Part shown: positions 1 to 8,146 of the stretch, in pieces
How positions within the stretch are numbered: the first letter of the stretch is position 1
Layout: the number at the start of each line of letters is the position of its first letter
Assembly (NCBI GenBank): GCA_003246455.1
Contig: QKAF01000156.1
Location: forward strand, 1 to 33,461
Source of the DNA: Bacteroidota bacterium
GTDB taxonomy: Bacteria; Bacteroidota; Ignavibacteria; SZUA-365
Direction: 5' to 3'
DNA length: 33,461 nt
Position numbers and translations under genes: made by a program
The notes under the pieces: generated by a model
Databases searched by the model: none
Seen by the model: only the letters and a program-made list of their open reading frames with translations
Told to the model about the DNA's origin: nothing

Positions 1-438
1 GGGATCCTGCCAGTTGTCGTTGATGCGTCCGTTGTAGCGGAGCACGCGGCTGCGGTCGAAAACGAACAGGTCGGGCGTGCAGGCGGCGTTGTACGCGCGG
101 GCGACTTCCTGCGATTCGTCGTAAAGGTAGGGAAACGGGAATGCTTTCTCTTTCGCGCGAAGCACCATGTTGGGAAAGGAGTCTTCGGGATACCGCTCCG
201 TATCGTTGGGATTGATCAGGACGAACTGTACGCCGCGCGCGGCATAGTCCTGCTGCAGCGCGATCAGCGGATCCTCGCTCGCAACCGCGTAGGGACAGTG
301 GTTGCATGTGAATACAATCACCAGGATCTCCGCCTCGGCGAAGGAATCCGGCGAATAGCGATGGCCGTCGGTTCCCGGCAGTTCGAATGCCGGCATGATC
401 GTGCCGAGGGGGAGTCCGAGAGATGATGTCAGTGCCAT
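1..438 (-). CDS. Thioredoxin-fold (AhpC/TSA-like redoxin) protein, C-terminus cut off by the window edge
   Basis: Reading the minus strand from an ATG at 438 gives an open frame of 146 codons that runs off the left edge. A GGAGG ribosome-binding site lies 11 bases upstream. The protein begins with a redoxin-type segment (PAFELPGTDGHRYS) and carries CNHCP at residues 45-49, the redox-active CxxC of the 'thioredoxin family protein' group with the CNHCPY signature. After this come typical AhpC/TSA elements: a QFVLINPND strand and a CTPDLFVFD segment, which carries the cis-proline region. No signal peptide is visible, so it is probably cytoplasmic and acts as a thiol-disulfide reductase or peroxiredoxin-like protein. 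The substrate is not deducible. The next gene is divergent. Confidence 0.85.
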   Translation of the reverse strand, partial: MALTSSLGLPLGTIMPAFELPGTDGHRYSPDSFAEAEILVIVFTCNHCPYAVASEDPLIALQQDYAARGVQFVLINPNDTERYPEDSFPNMVLRAKEKAFPFPYLYDESQEVARAYNAACTPDLFVFDRSRVLRYNGRINDNWQDP

Positions 439-502
439 GGTAATGTGAGCCTCCGTATGGGTATGGGGGTAAACTAGGGGCTGGGAGTGAAAAGGGCAAA
501 AG

Positions 503-550
503 GTGAAGAGGTAAAGAGGTAAAGAGGTAAAGAGGTGAAGTGGTAAAGGG
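503..550. repeat. Six imperfect copies of an 8-bp tandem repeat (GTAAAGAG)
   Basis: Six consecutive octamers, GTGAAGAG, GTAAAGAG three times, GTGAAGTG and GTAAAGGG, end just before the GGGGAGG preceding the TTG codon at 559. The tract lies between two divergent genes, in what should be promoter/leader sequence of the antiporter gene. Units not divisible by three would be prone to slippage outside coding sequence. Confidence 0.85.
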
Positions 551-558
551 GGGAGGAT

Positions 559-2592
559 TTGCATGATTGGGTGCGGGGGGCGATTTTGCAGGCTGTTTCA
601 CAGATCACGGTTGCGATGCAGTACCCGATGCGCGGCAAGGCGATGGTTTCCCTTATTATCGGACTATTCTGTCTGATAACTGCCGCGCAGGGCCAGACGC
701 TGCACATCGACGCGCCGCCGCTGATACTGACGGATGTGAATTTTACGTTCGAGGTCACGGCGGTGGATGCGCACGGCGCTGTCGACACGACGGTGTCGGG
801 GGCGCTTCGCTTATCCGGGATGGAGCTTCCGGAGGGAGAAACGCCGGTGATGACCGCGGGGCGGTATCGGACGAAAGCCGCCCTGTGCGCGGAGTCGGGC
901 GAAACGGAGCTGCGCGCGCAGCTGCTGTCCGCGGGTGGCGATGGCGGCGAGGGAGATGGAGGCGCGAAGGACGAAACTGCCGGTGTATCCGCGGTCCGGA
1001 GCATACGGGTGATTCCGGGACTTCTCAGCATCCTTCCGCCGCTGCTGGCGATACTCCTCGCCCTGCTGCTGCGCCAGGTGATCGTGTCGCTTTTTGCGGG
1101 GGTATGGCTCGGGGCGGTGTTCGTGTTCGGCTATGATCCGTTCGGCGGCTTTCTCCGCGTGCTCGATCATTATATCGTCAACGCGCTGGCGGATTCCGAC
1201 CACATGTCCATCATCGCCTTTTCGATGCTGTTCGGCGGCATGGTCGGCATCATCTCGAAAAGCGGCGGCACGCTCGGCATCGCGGAGAAACTCACCCGCA
1301 TTGCGCGCTCCCCGCGCGGAGGACAGGTGGCGACATGGCTGCTGGGCTTCGTGATCTTTTTCGACGACTATGCGAATTCCCTCATCGTCGGCAACACCAT
1401 GCGTCCGATCACCGACCGGCTGAACGTCTCACGGGAAAAACTCGCGTTCCTCGTCGACGCCACGGCCGCACCCGTGACTGCCGTGCTCTTCATCAGTACC
1501 TGGATCGGCTACGAAGTCGGTCTGATCGACGCGGCGATGAAAAGCGTTTCATTCACCGGGCACAACGCCTACGCGGTGTTCCTCGACATGCTCCCCTACA
1601 GCTTCTATCCGATTCTGACGCTGGTCTTCGGCGTGATGATCGCCGTCAGCGGAAGGGACTTCGGTCCCATGGCGGCGGCGGAGGAGCGCGCCCGCCGGAC
1701 GGGAAAGCTGTACCGCGACGGCGCGCAGCTGGCGACGGATCTCACGGACTCCTCCGCGGTCATGCCCGACGAGGGCGTGCGGCCGCGGTGGTGGAATGCC
1801 GCGATTCCCATCTTCGTGGTCGTCGCAGGAGCGCTGGCGGGACTCTGGTACACCGGGACCCAGGCCATCATTGAAGCGGGGGGGACGGATTTCGGCATCG
1901 GGAACGTGATCGGACAGGCCAATTCCTACAAAGCCCTGCTCTGGGCCTCGTTGCTGAGCTGCGTGGTCGCGATTGCGCTCGCGGTCGGCCAGCGCATTCT
2001 CGGGATCATCGAGGCGATGGACGCCTGGTTCAACGGGCTCAAGTCGATGCTCCTTGCCATGCTCATTCTGACGCTGGCGTGGAGCATCGGACAGATCACC
2101 ACGGAACTGCACACCGCGGACTATCTCGTCCAGATCCTCAAAGGGAACCTGCCGCCGCAATGGCTGCCGGCCGCGACCTTCGCCGTTGCCGCGGTGATCA
2201 GCTTCGCGACGGGCACGAGCTGGGGCACCATGGGAATCATGATGCCCATCGTCATTCCCCTGTCGGTGGTGCTCGGACAGGACGCCGGGCTCGCCGCGGA
2301 TCCCGCGTATGTCATCACCCTCGGGACAATCGCGTCCGTCCTCGCCGGAGCGGTGTTCGGGGACCACTGCTCGCCGATCTCCGATACGACCATTCTCAGC
2401 TCCATGGCCTCGGCCTGCGACCATATCGACCACGTCCGCACGCAGCTGCCGTATGCGCTCGCCGTCGCCGCCGTCGCACTCGTGGGCGGACTCCTTCCCA
2501 GCGCCTACGGGGTGCCTCCTCTCCTCTCCCTTCTCCTGGGTACCGCGCTCCTCGCCGGCCTTCTGTTCTGGCGCGGAAAATCGACGAAATAA
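559..2592 (+). CDS. NhaC-family Na+/H+ antiporter with an extra N-terminal secreted domain
   Basis: A large inner-membrane protein of the NhaC family (PF03553), which exchanges Na+ for H+ or transports organic substrates. Family motifs are visible: FFDDYANS (about residues 267-274), GTSWGTMG (552-559) and GDHCSPISDT (601-610). About eleven hydrophobic segments lie between residue 155 and the C-terminus. Unusually, the first part is a signal-peptide-like segment (hydrophobic run near residues 30-45) followed by about 100 residues of beta-rich, non-membrane sequence resembling an Ig-like domain. This would sit outside the inner membrane. The start is uncertain: TTG 559 has a GGAGG only 2 bases away; ATG codons at 616, 628 and 643 are alternatives, and 628 or 643 would give a clean signal peptide. 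Monocistronic. Confidence 0.85.
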   Translation: MHDWVRGAILQAVSQITVAMQYPMRGKAMVSLIIGLFCLITAAQGQTLHIDAPPLILTDVNFTFEVTAVDAHGAVDTTVSGALRLSGMELPEGETPVMTAGRYRTKAALCAESGETELRAQLLSAGGDGGEGDGGAKDETAGVSAVRSIRVIPGLLSILPPLLAILLALLLRQVIVSLFAGVWLGAVFVFGYDPFGGFLRVLDHYIVNALADSDHMSIIAFSMLFGGMVGIISKSGGTLGIAEKLTRIARSPRGGQVATWLLGFVIFFDDYANSLIVGNTMRPITDRLNVSREKLAFLVDATAAPVTAVLFISTWIGYEVGLIDAAMKSVSFTGHNAYAVFLDMLPYSFYPILTLVFGVMIAVSGRDFGPMAAAEERARRTGKLYRDGAQLATDLTDSSAVMPDEGVRPRWWNAAIPIFVVVAGALAGLWYTGTQAIIEAGGTDFGIGNVIGQANSYKALLWASLLSCVVAIALAVGQRILGIIEAMDAWFNGLKSMLLAMLILTLAWSIGQITTELHTADYLVQILKGNLPPQWLPAATFAVAAVISFATGTSWGTMGIMMPIVIPLSVVLGQDAGLAADPAYVITLGTIASVLAGAVFGDHCSPISDTTILSSMASACDHIDHVRTQLPYALAVAAVALVGGLLPSAYGVPPLLSLLLGTALLAGLLFWRGKSTK

Positions 2593-2599
2593 CGAAATT

Positions 2600-2612
2600 T
2601 TGACCAAGTCAA
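2600..2612 (+). terminator. Weak hairpin downstream of the antiporter gene
   Basis: Arms TTGAC (2600-2604) and GTCAA (2608-2612) enclose a CAA loop, and a T-rich stretch (TGTTTTGATTTT) follows. The stem is only 5 bp, so efficiency as a terminator is doubtful. Confidence 0.3.
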
Positions 2613-2614
2613 TG

Positions 2615-2646
2615 TTTTGATTTTCATGATTGCGGTCGTATGTTTC
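2615..2646 (+). promoter_or_regulatory. Possible Bacteroidota-type promoter for the response regulator-phosphatase operon
   Basis: TTTG (2615-2618), a 20-base spacer, and TATGTTTC (2639-2646) match the Bacteroidota pattern TTTG-N19-21-TAnnTTTG except for the last base. The predicted start would lie near 2652, about 23 bases before the ATG at 2675. No clear Shine-Dalgarno lies in that short leader. Confidence 0.35.
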
Positions 2647-2674
2647 TCAACACGCAATTAAATGGCACATAGAC

Positions 2675-3859
2675 ATGAAAGACGACGGGAATCCAGTTCA
2701 CATTCTCGTGGTCGACGATGAATCGGATCTTGAGCTTCTCATTCGGCAGCGATTCCGTCAGAAGATACGTGACGGGGCCTATCGATTCTCTTTCGCCGCC
2801 AATGGCAAGGAAGCCCTCGATTTCGTCGAGCGCGATGACAGGGTCGATGTAATCCTGAGCGATATCAATATGCCCGTCATGGACGGCCTGACGTTCCTCG
2901 CGAACCTGCGCGAGCGCGGCCACGATGACCTCAAGACGGTCATCGTTTCCGCCTACGGGGACATGGGCAACATCCGCACCGCCATGAACCGCGGCGCGTT
3001 CGATTTCGTAACAAAACCGATAGACTTCGAGGATCTCGAGATCACCATCGAAAAGACCATCGGGGTCGTGCGCGACCTCCGTGCGGCGGAAGTGAACAAA
3101 CTCGAGCTCGAACGGGTGAACCGCGAACTCGAGGTCGCCAGCCGCATCCAGCAGGCGATCATTCCGAAGCAGTTTCCGCCCTTCCCCGAGCGGCGGGAAT
3201 TCGAGCTGTTCGCGGAAATGCGCCCGGCACTCCAGGTCGGCGGCGATTTCTACGATTACTTCCTGCTCAACGAGCACGAACTCGGCATCGCCATCGCGGA
3301 TGTCGCGGGCAAAGGCGTGCCTGCCGCACTGATCATGTCCGCGACGCGGGCACTGCTCAAAGCCGAAGCGATGCGTGACAACGGTCCGGCGAGCTGCCTG
3401 GGCGCGGTCAACTATCATCTCAGCGCGGAAAACATTTCCTCCATGTTCGTGTCGCTTTTCTACGGCGTTCTCGACTATCGTGACGGAATATTCCGCTATG
3501 CGTCCGCGGGACACTTCATGCCGTATCTGCTTACCGCTGACGAGGTGCGGCAGGTGCCGCGCGCGCGCGGTGCGGTGCTGGGGGTGGATGTGCAGAGCCG
3601 CTACGAGGAACGGCACATCGCGCTCGATCGCGGCGACGCGCTGTTCTTCAGCACCGACGGCATCATGGAGGCGTTCAACCGGGAGCGGGAGGAGTACTCC
3701 GACGACCGCCTCGAAGTGCTGCTGCGCGAAGCGGAGGACCGCGACGTGCGTCATCTTGTCGATTCGGTCATGCAGGACGTCCAGCGCTTCGTGGGAAGCG
3801 CCAAGCAGTCCGACGACATCACGGCAATGGCTCTCGCCTTCAAAGGCGCAAATGACTGA
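2675..3859 (+). CDS. Response regulator fused to a SpoIIE/RsbU-type PP2C phosphatase
   Basis: A 394-residue two-domain signalling protein. Residues 7-125 form a receiver domain with the acidic pair D14-D15, phospho-acceptor D63 (in LSDINMP), S92 and K114. A helical, probably coiled-coil linker (about 125-155) leads through the RsbU-type motif ASRIQQAIIPKQF into a PP2C-like SpoIIE domain. That domain keeps the metal-binding signatures GGDFYDY and IADVAGKGVPAAL, FSTDGIMEAF and SDDITAMAL. All key residues are intact. The expected role is phosphorylation-controlled dephosphorylation of a STAS-domain antagonist; such a protein is encoded two genes downstream (4931-6160). ATG 2675 was chosen because the receiver domain begins a few residues later. 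It is the first gene of a tight run with an ABC transporter; no histidine kinase or anti-sigma kinase is in the window. Confidence 0.92.
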   Translation: MKDDGNPVHILVVDDESDLELLIRQRFRQKIRDGAYRFSFAANGKEALDFVERDDRVDVILSDINMPVMDGLTFLANLRERGHDDLKTVIVSAYGDMGNIRTAMNRGAFDFVTKPIDFEDLEITIEKTIGVVRDLRAAEVNKLELERVNRELEVASRIQQAIIPKQFPPFPERREFELFAEMRPALQVGGDFYDYFLLNEHELGIAIADVAGKGVPAALIMSATRALLKAEAMRDNGPASCLGAVNYHLSAENISSMFVSLFYGVLDYRDGIFRYASAGHFMPYLLTADEVRQVPRARGAVLGVDVQSRYEERHIALDRGDALFFSTDGIMEAFNREREEYSDDRLEVLLREAEDRDVRHLVDSVMQDVQRFVGSAKQSDDITAMALAFKGAND

Positions 3860-3905
3860 TCACGGTTAGAGACGAAACGCAACATACATTGATAGAGGAG
3901 GTTCT

Positions 3906-4931
3906 ATGCAGTGGTTGACAGGCAACTCGGTTCGGCGGGTTTCGGTGATACTCGCCTCCGTCTTCATGGTCGTGCTCTTCTGGGCCTGCCAGAAAGCGAG
4001 TGAAGACGAGAACGCTCAGCACAAACGCTGGAAGCTCACCATGATCAAGTATGAAGACATGCGGCAGACCGAGGACGCGGAACGGGGATTCCGGGCGGGT
4101 CTTGCCGATGCCGGACTGCGCGAGGGCATCGATTTTGAAATCGTGTCGCGCAACGCGCAGGGTGACATTGCGACCGTCCTGACCATGCTCGACGCGGTCG
4201 CCGTCGACGGTACGGACATGCTGGTCTCCCTGCAGACGCCGACGCTGCACGCCGCAGTCAAGCGCAGTGCGGGTCTGCCTCTCGTGTTCATGGTCGTCGC
4301 GAACCCCTTCGTGATCTCCTCTGTCGGTTCCGGCGACAGCACGCATCTGCCATACCTGACAGGGGTCTACACCTACACGACCTTCGACCGCATGCTGCGC
4401 TACGTCAAGGGATGCATTCCGAATGTCCGGCGCATCGGGACGATGTACGCCAACGCGGAGCTCAACGCCACGTTTTACAAGAACGAGCTGATGACCGCGG
4501 GCACGCGCGCCGGTATCGAAGTGGAAATGGTCGGCGTCCAGTCGAAAGCGTCGGTGCCGCAGGCGACGCAGGAATTGTGCGACATGGGAGTCGATGCCAT
4601 CGTGCAGATCGAAGACAACCTTACCAGTGCCACGTTCGGGACCATCATCAAGGTGGCCCGGGAGAACAAGAAACCGGTGTTCTCCTTCGTCAACGATCAG
4701 GCGGAAAAGGGCGCGGTCATGGCTGTCGCTCCGGATTATGTGCGGGGGGCCCGCACGGCCGCCGGCTACGCCGCGCGCATCATGAAGGGTGAGCGGCCGC
4801 TGGACATCCCGTTCGGCCGCATCGACAAGTTCGATTTCATCATCAACATGGATGCGGCGAAAAAGGCCGGGATCGTCATTCCGCAGAGCATTCTCGACCA
4901 GGCCGATAAAATCATTCCCTCGGAAGAATAA
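3906..4931 (+). CDS. ABC transporter substrate-binding protein (ABC_sub_bind/COG2984 type), probable lipoprotein
   Basis: A 341-residue protein with a basic N-terminus (RR at 10-11), a hydrophobic run (12-27) and a cysteine at residue 28 (FWAC). The -3 position is not the usual Leu, but lipidation is plausible. The rest matches the ABC_sub_bind family (PF04392, COG2984): an N-terminal strand with EDAERGFRAGL, the hinge segment around VRRIGTMYANAE, and a C-terminal FGRIDKFDFIINMDAAKKAGI typical of the family. Relatives pair with COG4120 permeases and COG1101 ATPases; characterised examples import aromatic amino acids (TrpX-like), but the ligand here is unknown. A strong GAGGAGG precedes the ATG. 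The stop overlaps the next start by one base (TAATG), implying translational coupling. Confidence 0.88.
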   Translation: MQWLTGNSVRRVSVILASVFMVVLFWACQKASEDENAQHKRWKLTMIKYEDMRQTEDAERGFRAGLADAGLREGIDFEIVSRNAQGDIATVLTMLDAVAVDGTDMLVSLQTPTLHAAVKRSAGLPLVFMVVANPFVISSVGSGDSTHLPYLTGVYTYTTFDRMLRYVKGCIPNVRRIGTMYANAELNATFYKNELMTAGTRAGIEVEMVGVQSKASVPQATQELCDMGVDAIVQIEDNLTSATFGTIIKVARENKKPVFSFVNDQAEKGAVMAVAPDYVRGARTAAGYAARIMKGERPLDIPFGRIDKFDFIINMDAAKKAGIVIPQSILDQADKIIPSEE

Positions 4932-6160
4932 TGGAAATCCGACGCACCGGCAGCGGCCGCGCGGTGACCGTGCATGTCTCCGGGAAGATGGATGCATACT
5001 GGTCGGACGCGCTGAGCAGGGAACTCGAATCCTGCCTCAGCGACGGGGCGCGTGAAATCGGCCTCGATCTCGCCGATGTGAGCTTCATCAGTTCGGCGGG
5101 ACTCCGTGTGCTCCTCATCTACCTCAAGCAGATGAAGACCATCAAGGGGCGGCTGCAGTTCCTGAATCCCTCGGAAAAGGTCCGCAGCATATTCGATCTC
5201 TCCGGCCTGACCCATCTCCTGACCGCGGCCATGGGCGGCGGGACGGTTGACGCGGTCATCCCGGCGACGCCCCTGGCCGATCACACCGGCATGTACACGA
5301 TCGTCCCGATGGGCGAGGTCGCACCCGGCATCGTGACCGAGTTCGCTCCGCCGGGGGCGGGCGCGGAGAAATCCTATCCGCAGGTACGATATCCCTCCAC
5401 GCGCATGGGCTTCGGTATCGGCGTGTTCGGTGACACTGCCGGTGAAACCGATGAGCATTTCGGCGAATATCTCGCCGCGGCAGGCATCACGGTATGCGTG
5501 CCGACCGACGAACGCAGTCATCCCGACTATATGATCGAGGACGGTGTGTTCGTCCCGGTGATTTCCGTCTACTCCGGCGTCGCCGTCGACGCGGTGTTCA
5601 GCAAGCAGCTGAATTTCGAAGTCGCCGAACAGTATCGCGGAATCCCGCTATCCAGTCTCGCGCTGCTGGGCCTGCAGGAAGCGGAGACGTCCGCTGCCGC
5701 GGTGCTGATCATTGCCGAATCCGCCTCCCTGATCGGCGCGCAGCGCAAGAGTTCTCCGACGGCCGGAAGCGACGGCTTCACGGTCGCCGAAGCGCGTGAA
5801 CGGTTTTCCTTCACGACCGAACCCTCGTACGAGGGCAGCACCGCCGTCATCTGCGCGCTGGTGTCGCTGAAGAAATCGCCGATGCTCCGGCCGCTCGACC
5901 CCGCGTCGATGTGTTTCGGTCACGCCCACGCGGCGGTGTTTTCGCATAAGCCGCTGCCCGACGGAGAGATCGACGCGCAGGGCTTCATCCGGACGCTTTT
6001 CGATTTCGGAACCGTGCACTCGGTGCTCCATCTGATGTACGACGACCGCAACCCGATGCGCAGCACCGAGAGCGAGTTCATTCGGGGCTCGATGTGGGTG
6101 CATCCGCTGCGCGGGCTTCCGGACGGCCCAGCATCCGATGAAGGAGGCGGCGCATGCTGA
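4931..6160 (+). CDS. STAS-domain protein with a large uncharacterised C-terminal region
   Basis: Residues 1-100 form a STAS (anti-sigma-factor antagonist) domain. The conserved loop reads FISSAGLRVLL, with S55 aligned to the serine phosphorylated in SpoIIAA/RsbV. Residues about 115-400 are not recognised. They are soluble, lack Cys-rich or nucleotide-binding motifs, and contain an alpha/beta-looking stretch (GFGIGVFGDTAGETDEHFGEYL). The C-terminus holds an H/D/F-rich segment (MCFGHAHAAVFSHKPL) and ends CGGG-like as GGGAC. The gene sits between a substrate-binding protein and its permease, overlapping both (1 and 7 bases), so all are probably made together. The phosphatase encoded at 2675-3859 is the obvious partner for S55. 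MlaB, which is part of the Mla ABC transporter, is precedent for a STAS protein acting on an ABC system; the function here is inference. Confidence 0.85.
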   Translation: MEIRRTGSGRAVTVHVSGKMDAYWSDALSRELESCLSDGAREIGLDLADVSFISSAGLRVLLIYLKQMKTIKGRLQFLNPSEKVRSIFDLSGLTHLLTAAMGGGTVDAVIPATPLADHTGMYTIVPMGEVAPGIVTEFAPPGAGAEKSYPQVRYPSTRMGFGIGVFGDTAGETDEHFGEYLAAAGITVCVPTDERSHPDYMIEDGVFVPVISVYSGVAVDAVFSKQLNFEVAEQYRGIPLSSLALLGLQEAETSAAAVLIIAESASLIGAQRKSSPTAGSDGFTVAEARERFSFTTEPSYEGSTAVICALVSLKKSPMLRPLDPASMCFGHAHAAVFSHKPLPDGEIDAQGFIRTLFDFGTVHSVLHLMYDDRNPMRSTESEFIRGSMWVHPLRGLPDGPASDEGGGAC

Positions 6161-7098
6161 GCATGATCATCGGGGGACTGGCCGTCGGGTTCATCTTCGC
6201 CCCGTTGGCACTGGGCGTGCACATCAGCTACCGCATGCTGCGCTTCACCGACATGTCGGTGGACGGGACGTTTGCGCTCGGCGCAGTGGTCGCGGCGCGG
6301 CTCATCATGAACGATGTGAATCCCCTGACCGCGACACTGCTTGCGGCCATCGCCGGCGCCATCGCCGGCGCGGGCACGGGCACGCTGATCACCCGCTTCG
6401 GCATTCAGCGCATTCTCGCCGGCATTCTCATCATGTCCGCCCTGTACACCGTGAATACCTTCATTCTCGGCGGTTCGACCTTCGAAAGCGCCGGTCACGC
6501 GACGCTGCAGAGCTACGCCGAGTCCGCCGCCACCGCGGTGTTCGGCGACCTGGATGTGCGACTCTTCCTGGGAATGAAGGTGTCGCCGCGGTCCGTCTTC
6601 ACGCTGATTTTCTCGGGGGTCATCTCGCTGATCGCCGCAGGGGTTCTGCTGATGTTCTTCCGTACGCGGATCGGTCTCGCGGTGCGCGGCGCGGGAAGCA
6701 ACGAGGCCGCGATGCGGGCCATGGGTGCGGACGTGCCCTGGCTGCTGATCATCGCGCTCGCCATTTCCAACGGACTTGCCGCGCTCGCCGGTGCGATGTT
6801 CATCCAGGAACTTCCGTCCTTCACCGTGGCCGACGGAGTGGGGATGATCGTGACAGGCCTCGCCTGCGTCATGATCGGCGACGCATTCTTCGGCCGAAAG
6901 ACGTTTTCGACGCGGTTCATCGGCGCTCTTGTCGGCGCCCTGTTCTATCGGACACTGATTGCCGTCGTCTTCTACCTGAACATCCTGAGCGTCGATATAC
7001 GCCTGGCCACCGCCGTCTTTGTCACGCTCGCCCTCGTCACCCCGCGGCTGCTGAAGAAGCTGCGGACGCCGCGCAATACCGCGCCTCAACCGGAATAG
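6154..7098 (+). CDS. ABC transporter permease (BPD_transp_2 family, COG4120-like)
   Basis: A 314-residue integral membrane protein with about eight or nine hydrophobic segments. It matches the BPD_transp_2 permeases (PF02653) that work with COG2984 binding proteins. Visible signatures are the N-terminal RFTDMSVDGTFALGA, the coupling-region RTRIGLAVRGAGSNEAAMRAMG, and the C-terminal FFGRKTFSTRFIGALVGALFY. The start ATG lies inside the end of the preceding STAS gene (7-base overlap) and is preceded by AAGGAGG (6141-6147). Two bases separate its stop from the ATPase ATG. It would form the membrane channel of the importer with the proteins encoded at 3906-4931 and 7101-7913. Confidence 0.9.
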   Translation: MLSMIIGGLAVGFIFAPLALGVHISYRMLRFTDMSVDGTFALGAVVAARLIMNDVNPLTATLLAAIAGAIAGAGTGTLITRFGIQRILAGILIMSALYTVNTFILGGSTFESAGHATLQSYAESAATAVFGDLDVRLFLGMKVSPRSVFTLIFSGVISLIAAGVLLMFFRTRIGLAVRGAGSNEAAMRAMGADVPWLLIIALAISNGLAALAGAMFIQELPSFTVADGVGMIVTGLACVMIGDAFFGRKTFSTRFIGALVGALFYRTLIAVVFYLNILSVDIRLATAVFVTLALVTPRLLKKLRTPRNTAPQPE

Positions 7099-7100
7099 CC

Positions 7101-7913
7101 ATGCTCGAGCTGACCAGACTGACCAAAACCTACAGCGACGCGGGCGGAGATACGGTCTTCGCCCTGAAGGACGTGTCCCTCCGCTGCGAGCGCGGATCGT
7201 TCGTCGTCATCGTCGGATCGAACGGTTCGGGGAAATCGACGCTGCTCAACGTCATCGCCGGTTCGGATACGCCGGACCGGGGCACGATTTCCATCGGGGG
7301 AAAGACGCTCACGGATCTGCCCGAGCATCGGCGCGCGACCATCATCGGCCGCGTCTTCCAGAATCCCTTCCAGGGTACCATCGGCGATATGACCGTCATG
7401 GAAAACCTGGCCCTGGCCTCGTGCTGCGGACGCGGGTTCACGCTGACCCAGGCGCTGTCGCGCGCACTGAAGAATGAAATCCGTGAAAAGGTAGCGGCCA
7501 TCGGCATCGGACTGGAGGATCGGCTCGAGCAGTCGATGTCGACGCTCTCCGGCGGCCAGCGCCAGGCCCTCACCATGCTGATGGCGACATGGCGCAAGCC
7601 GCGCCTGCTGCTGCTCGACGAACACACCGCCGCCCTCGATCCGCGGAGCGCGGATCTCGTGCTGAATCTCACCGGGCGCATCGTGGCTGAGCGGGGGCTG
7701 ACCGTGCTGATGGTCACGCATTCCATGCAGCATGCCGTGCTGTTCGGACAGCGGCTGATCATGATGCATCACGGACAGATCGTCTACGACATCCGCGACG
7801 GCGAGAAACGCCGGGCGCGGCCGTCCGAACTCATCTCCCGCTTCGAGGAACTGCGCCGCGCCGACCGCGTCGACGAAAGCGTCGCCGGCCTTCTGCGCGA
7901 CCAATATCATTGA
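7101..7913 (+). CDS. ABC transporter ATP-binding protein (COG1101-like)
   Basis: A 270-residue ATPase subunit with every ABC motif in place: Walker A GSNGSGKST (39-47), Q-loop glutamine Q87 (VFQNPF), signature LSGGQ (149-153), Walker B LLLLDE (169-174), D-loop ALD and switch histidine H207 (VTHSM). It energises import with the permease encoded immediately upstream. It belongs to the ATPases that accompany COG4120 permeases. The start at 7101 was preferred to longer in-frame possibilities because the latter run through the permease gene and ABC homology begins directly after this ATG (LELTRLTKTY). It is the last gene of the run; a hairpin array and a bidirectional terminator follow. Confidence 0.93.
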   Translation: MLELTRLTKTYSDAGGDTVFALKDVSLRCERGSFVVIVGSNGSGKSTLLNVIAGSDTPDRGTISIGGKTLTDLPEHRRATIIGRVFQNPFQGTIGDMTVMENLALASCCGRGFTLTQALSRALKNEIREKVAAIGIGLEDRLEQSMSTLSGGQRQALTMLMATWRKPRLLLLDEHTAALDPRSADLVLNLTGRIVAERGLTVLMVTHSMQHAVLFGQRLIMMHHGQIVYDIRDGEKRRARPSELISRFEELRRADRVDESVAGLLRDQYH

Positions 7914-7923
7914 TGCAATCGGC

Positions 7924-8141
7924 ATGTATGACGCAGGGACGAGCCAACGGCTCGTCCACGTGCAGGAGGCAGGAAGCAGGAAGCCGATATGACGCAGGGA
8001 CGAGCCAACGGCTCGTCCACGTGCAGGAAGCAGGAAGCAGGAAGCCGATATGACGTAGGGACGAGCCAACGGCTCGTCCATGTGCAGGAGGCAGGAAGCC
8101 GATATGATGTAGGGACGAGCCAACGGCTCGTCCACGTGCAA
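7924..8141. repeat. Four tandem copies of a 54-61 bp unit carrying a perfect 9-bp hairpin
   Basis: Each unit contains arms GGACGAGCC and GGCTCGTCC around an AAC loop. The hairpins start at 7937, 7998, 8059 and 8113 (spacing 61, 61, 54). Between them lies purine-rich spacer built on CAGGAAG/GCAGGA and ending in AGCCGATATGA. Copies 1 and 2 have ACGCAGG before the hairpin, copies 3 and 4 have GTAGG, so they are near-identical rather than identical. The array follows the end of the ABC operon and precedes a bidirectional terminator. It could be REP-like sequence stabilising mRNA ends. It is not a CRISPR array, because the spacers are themselves repeats. Confidence 0.9.
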
Positions 8142-8146
8142 AAAAT

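Noticed and set aside
6138-7913. A continuous 591-codon frame that would merge the permease region with the ATPase
   Set aside because: Upstream of 7101 it reads the permease gene out of frame; the Arg/His-rich translation there has no family similarity.
7924-8141. Regularly spaced repeats that might be a CRISPR array
   Set aside because: The spacers are themselves copies of the same purine-rich sequence, only four units are present, and no cas genes are nearby.
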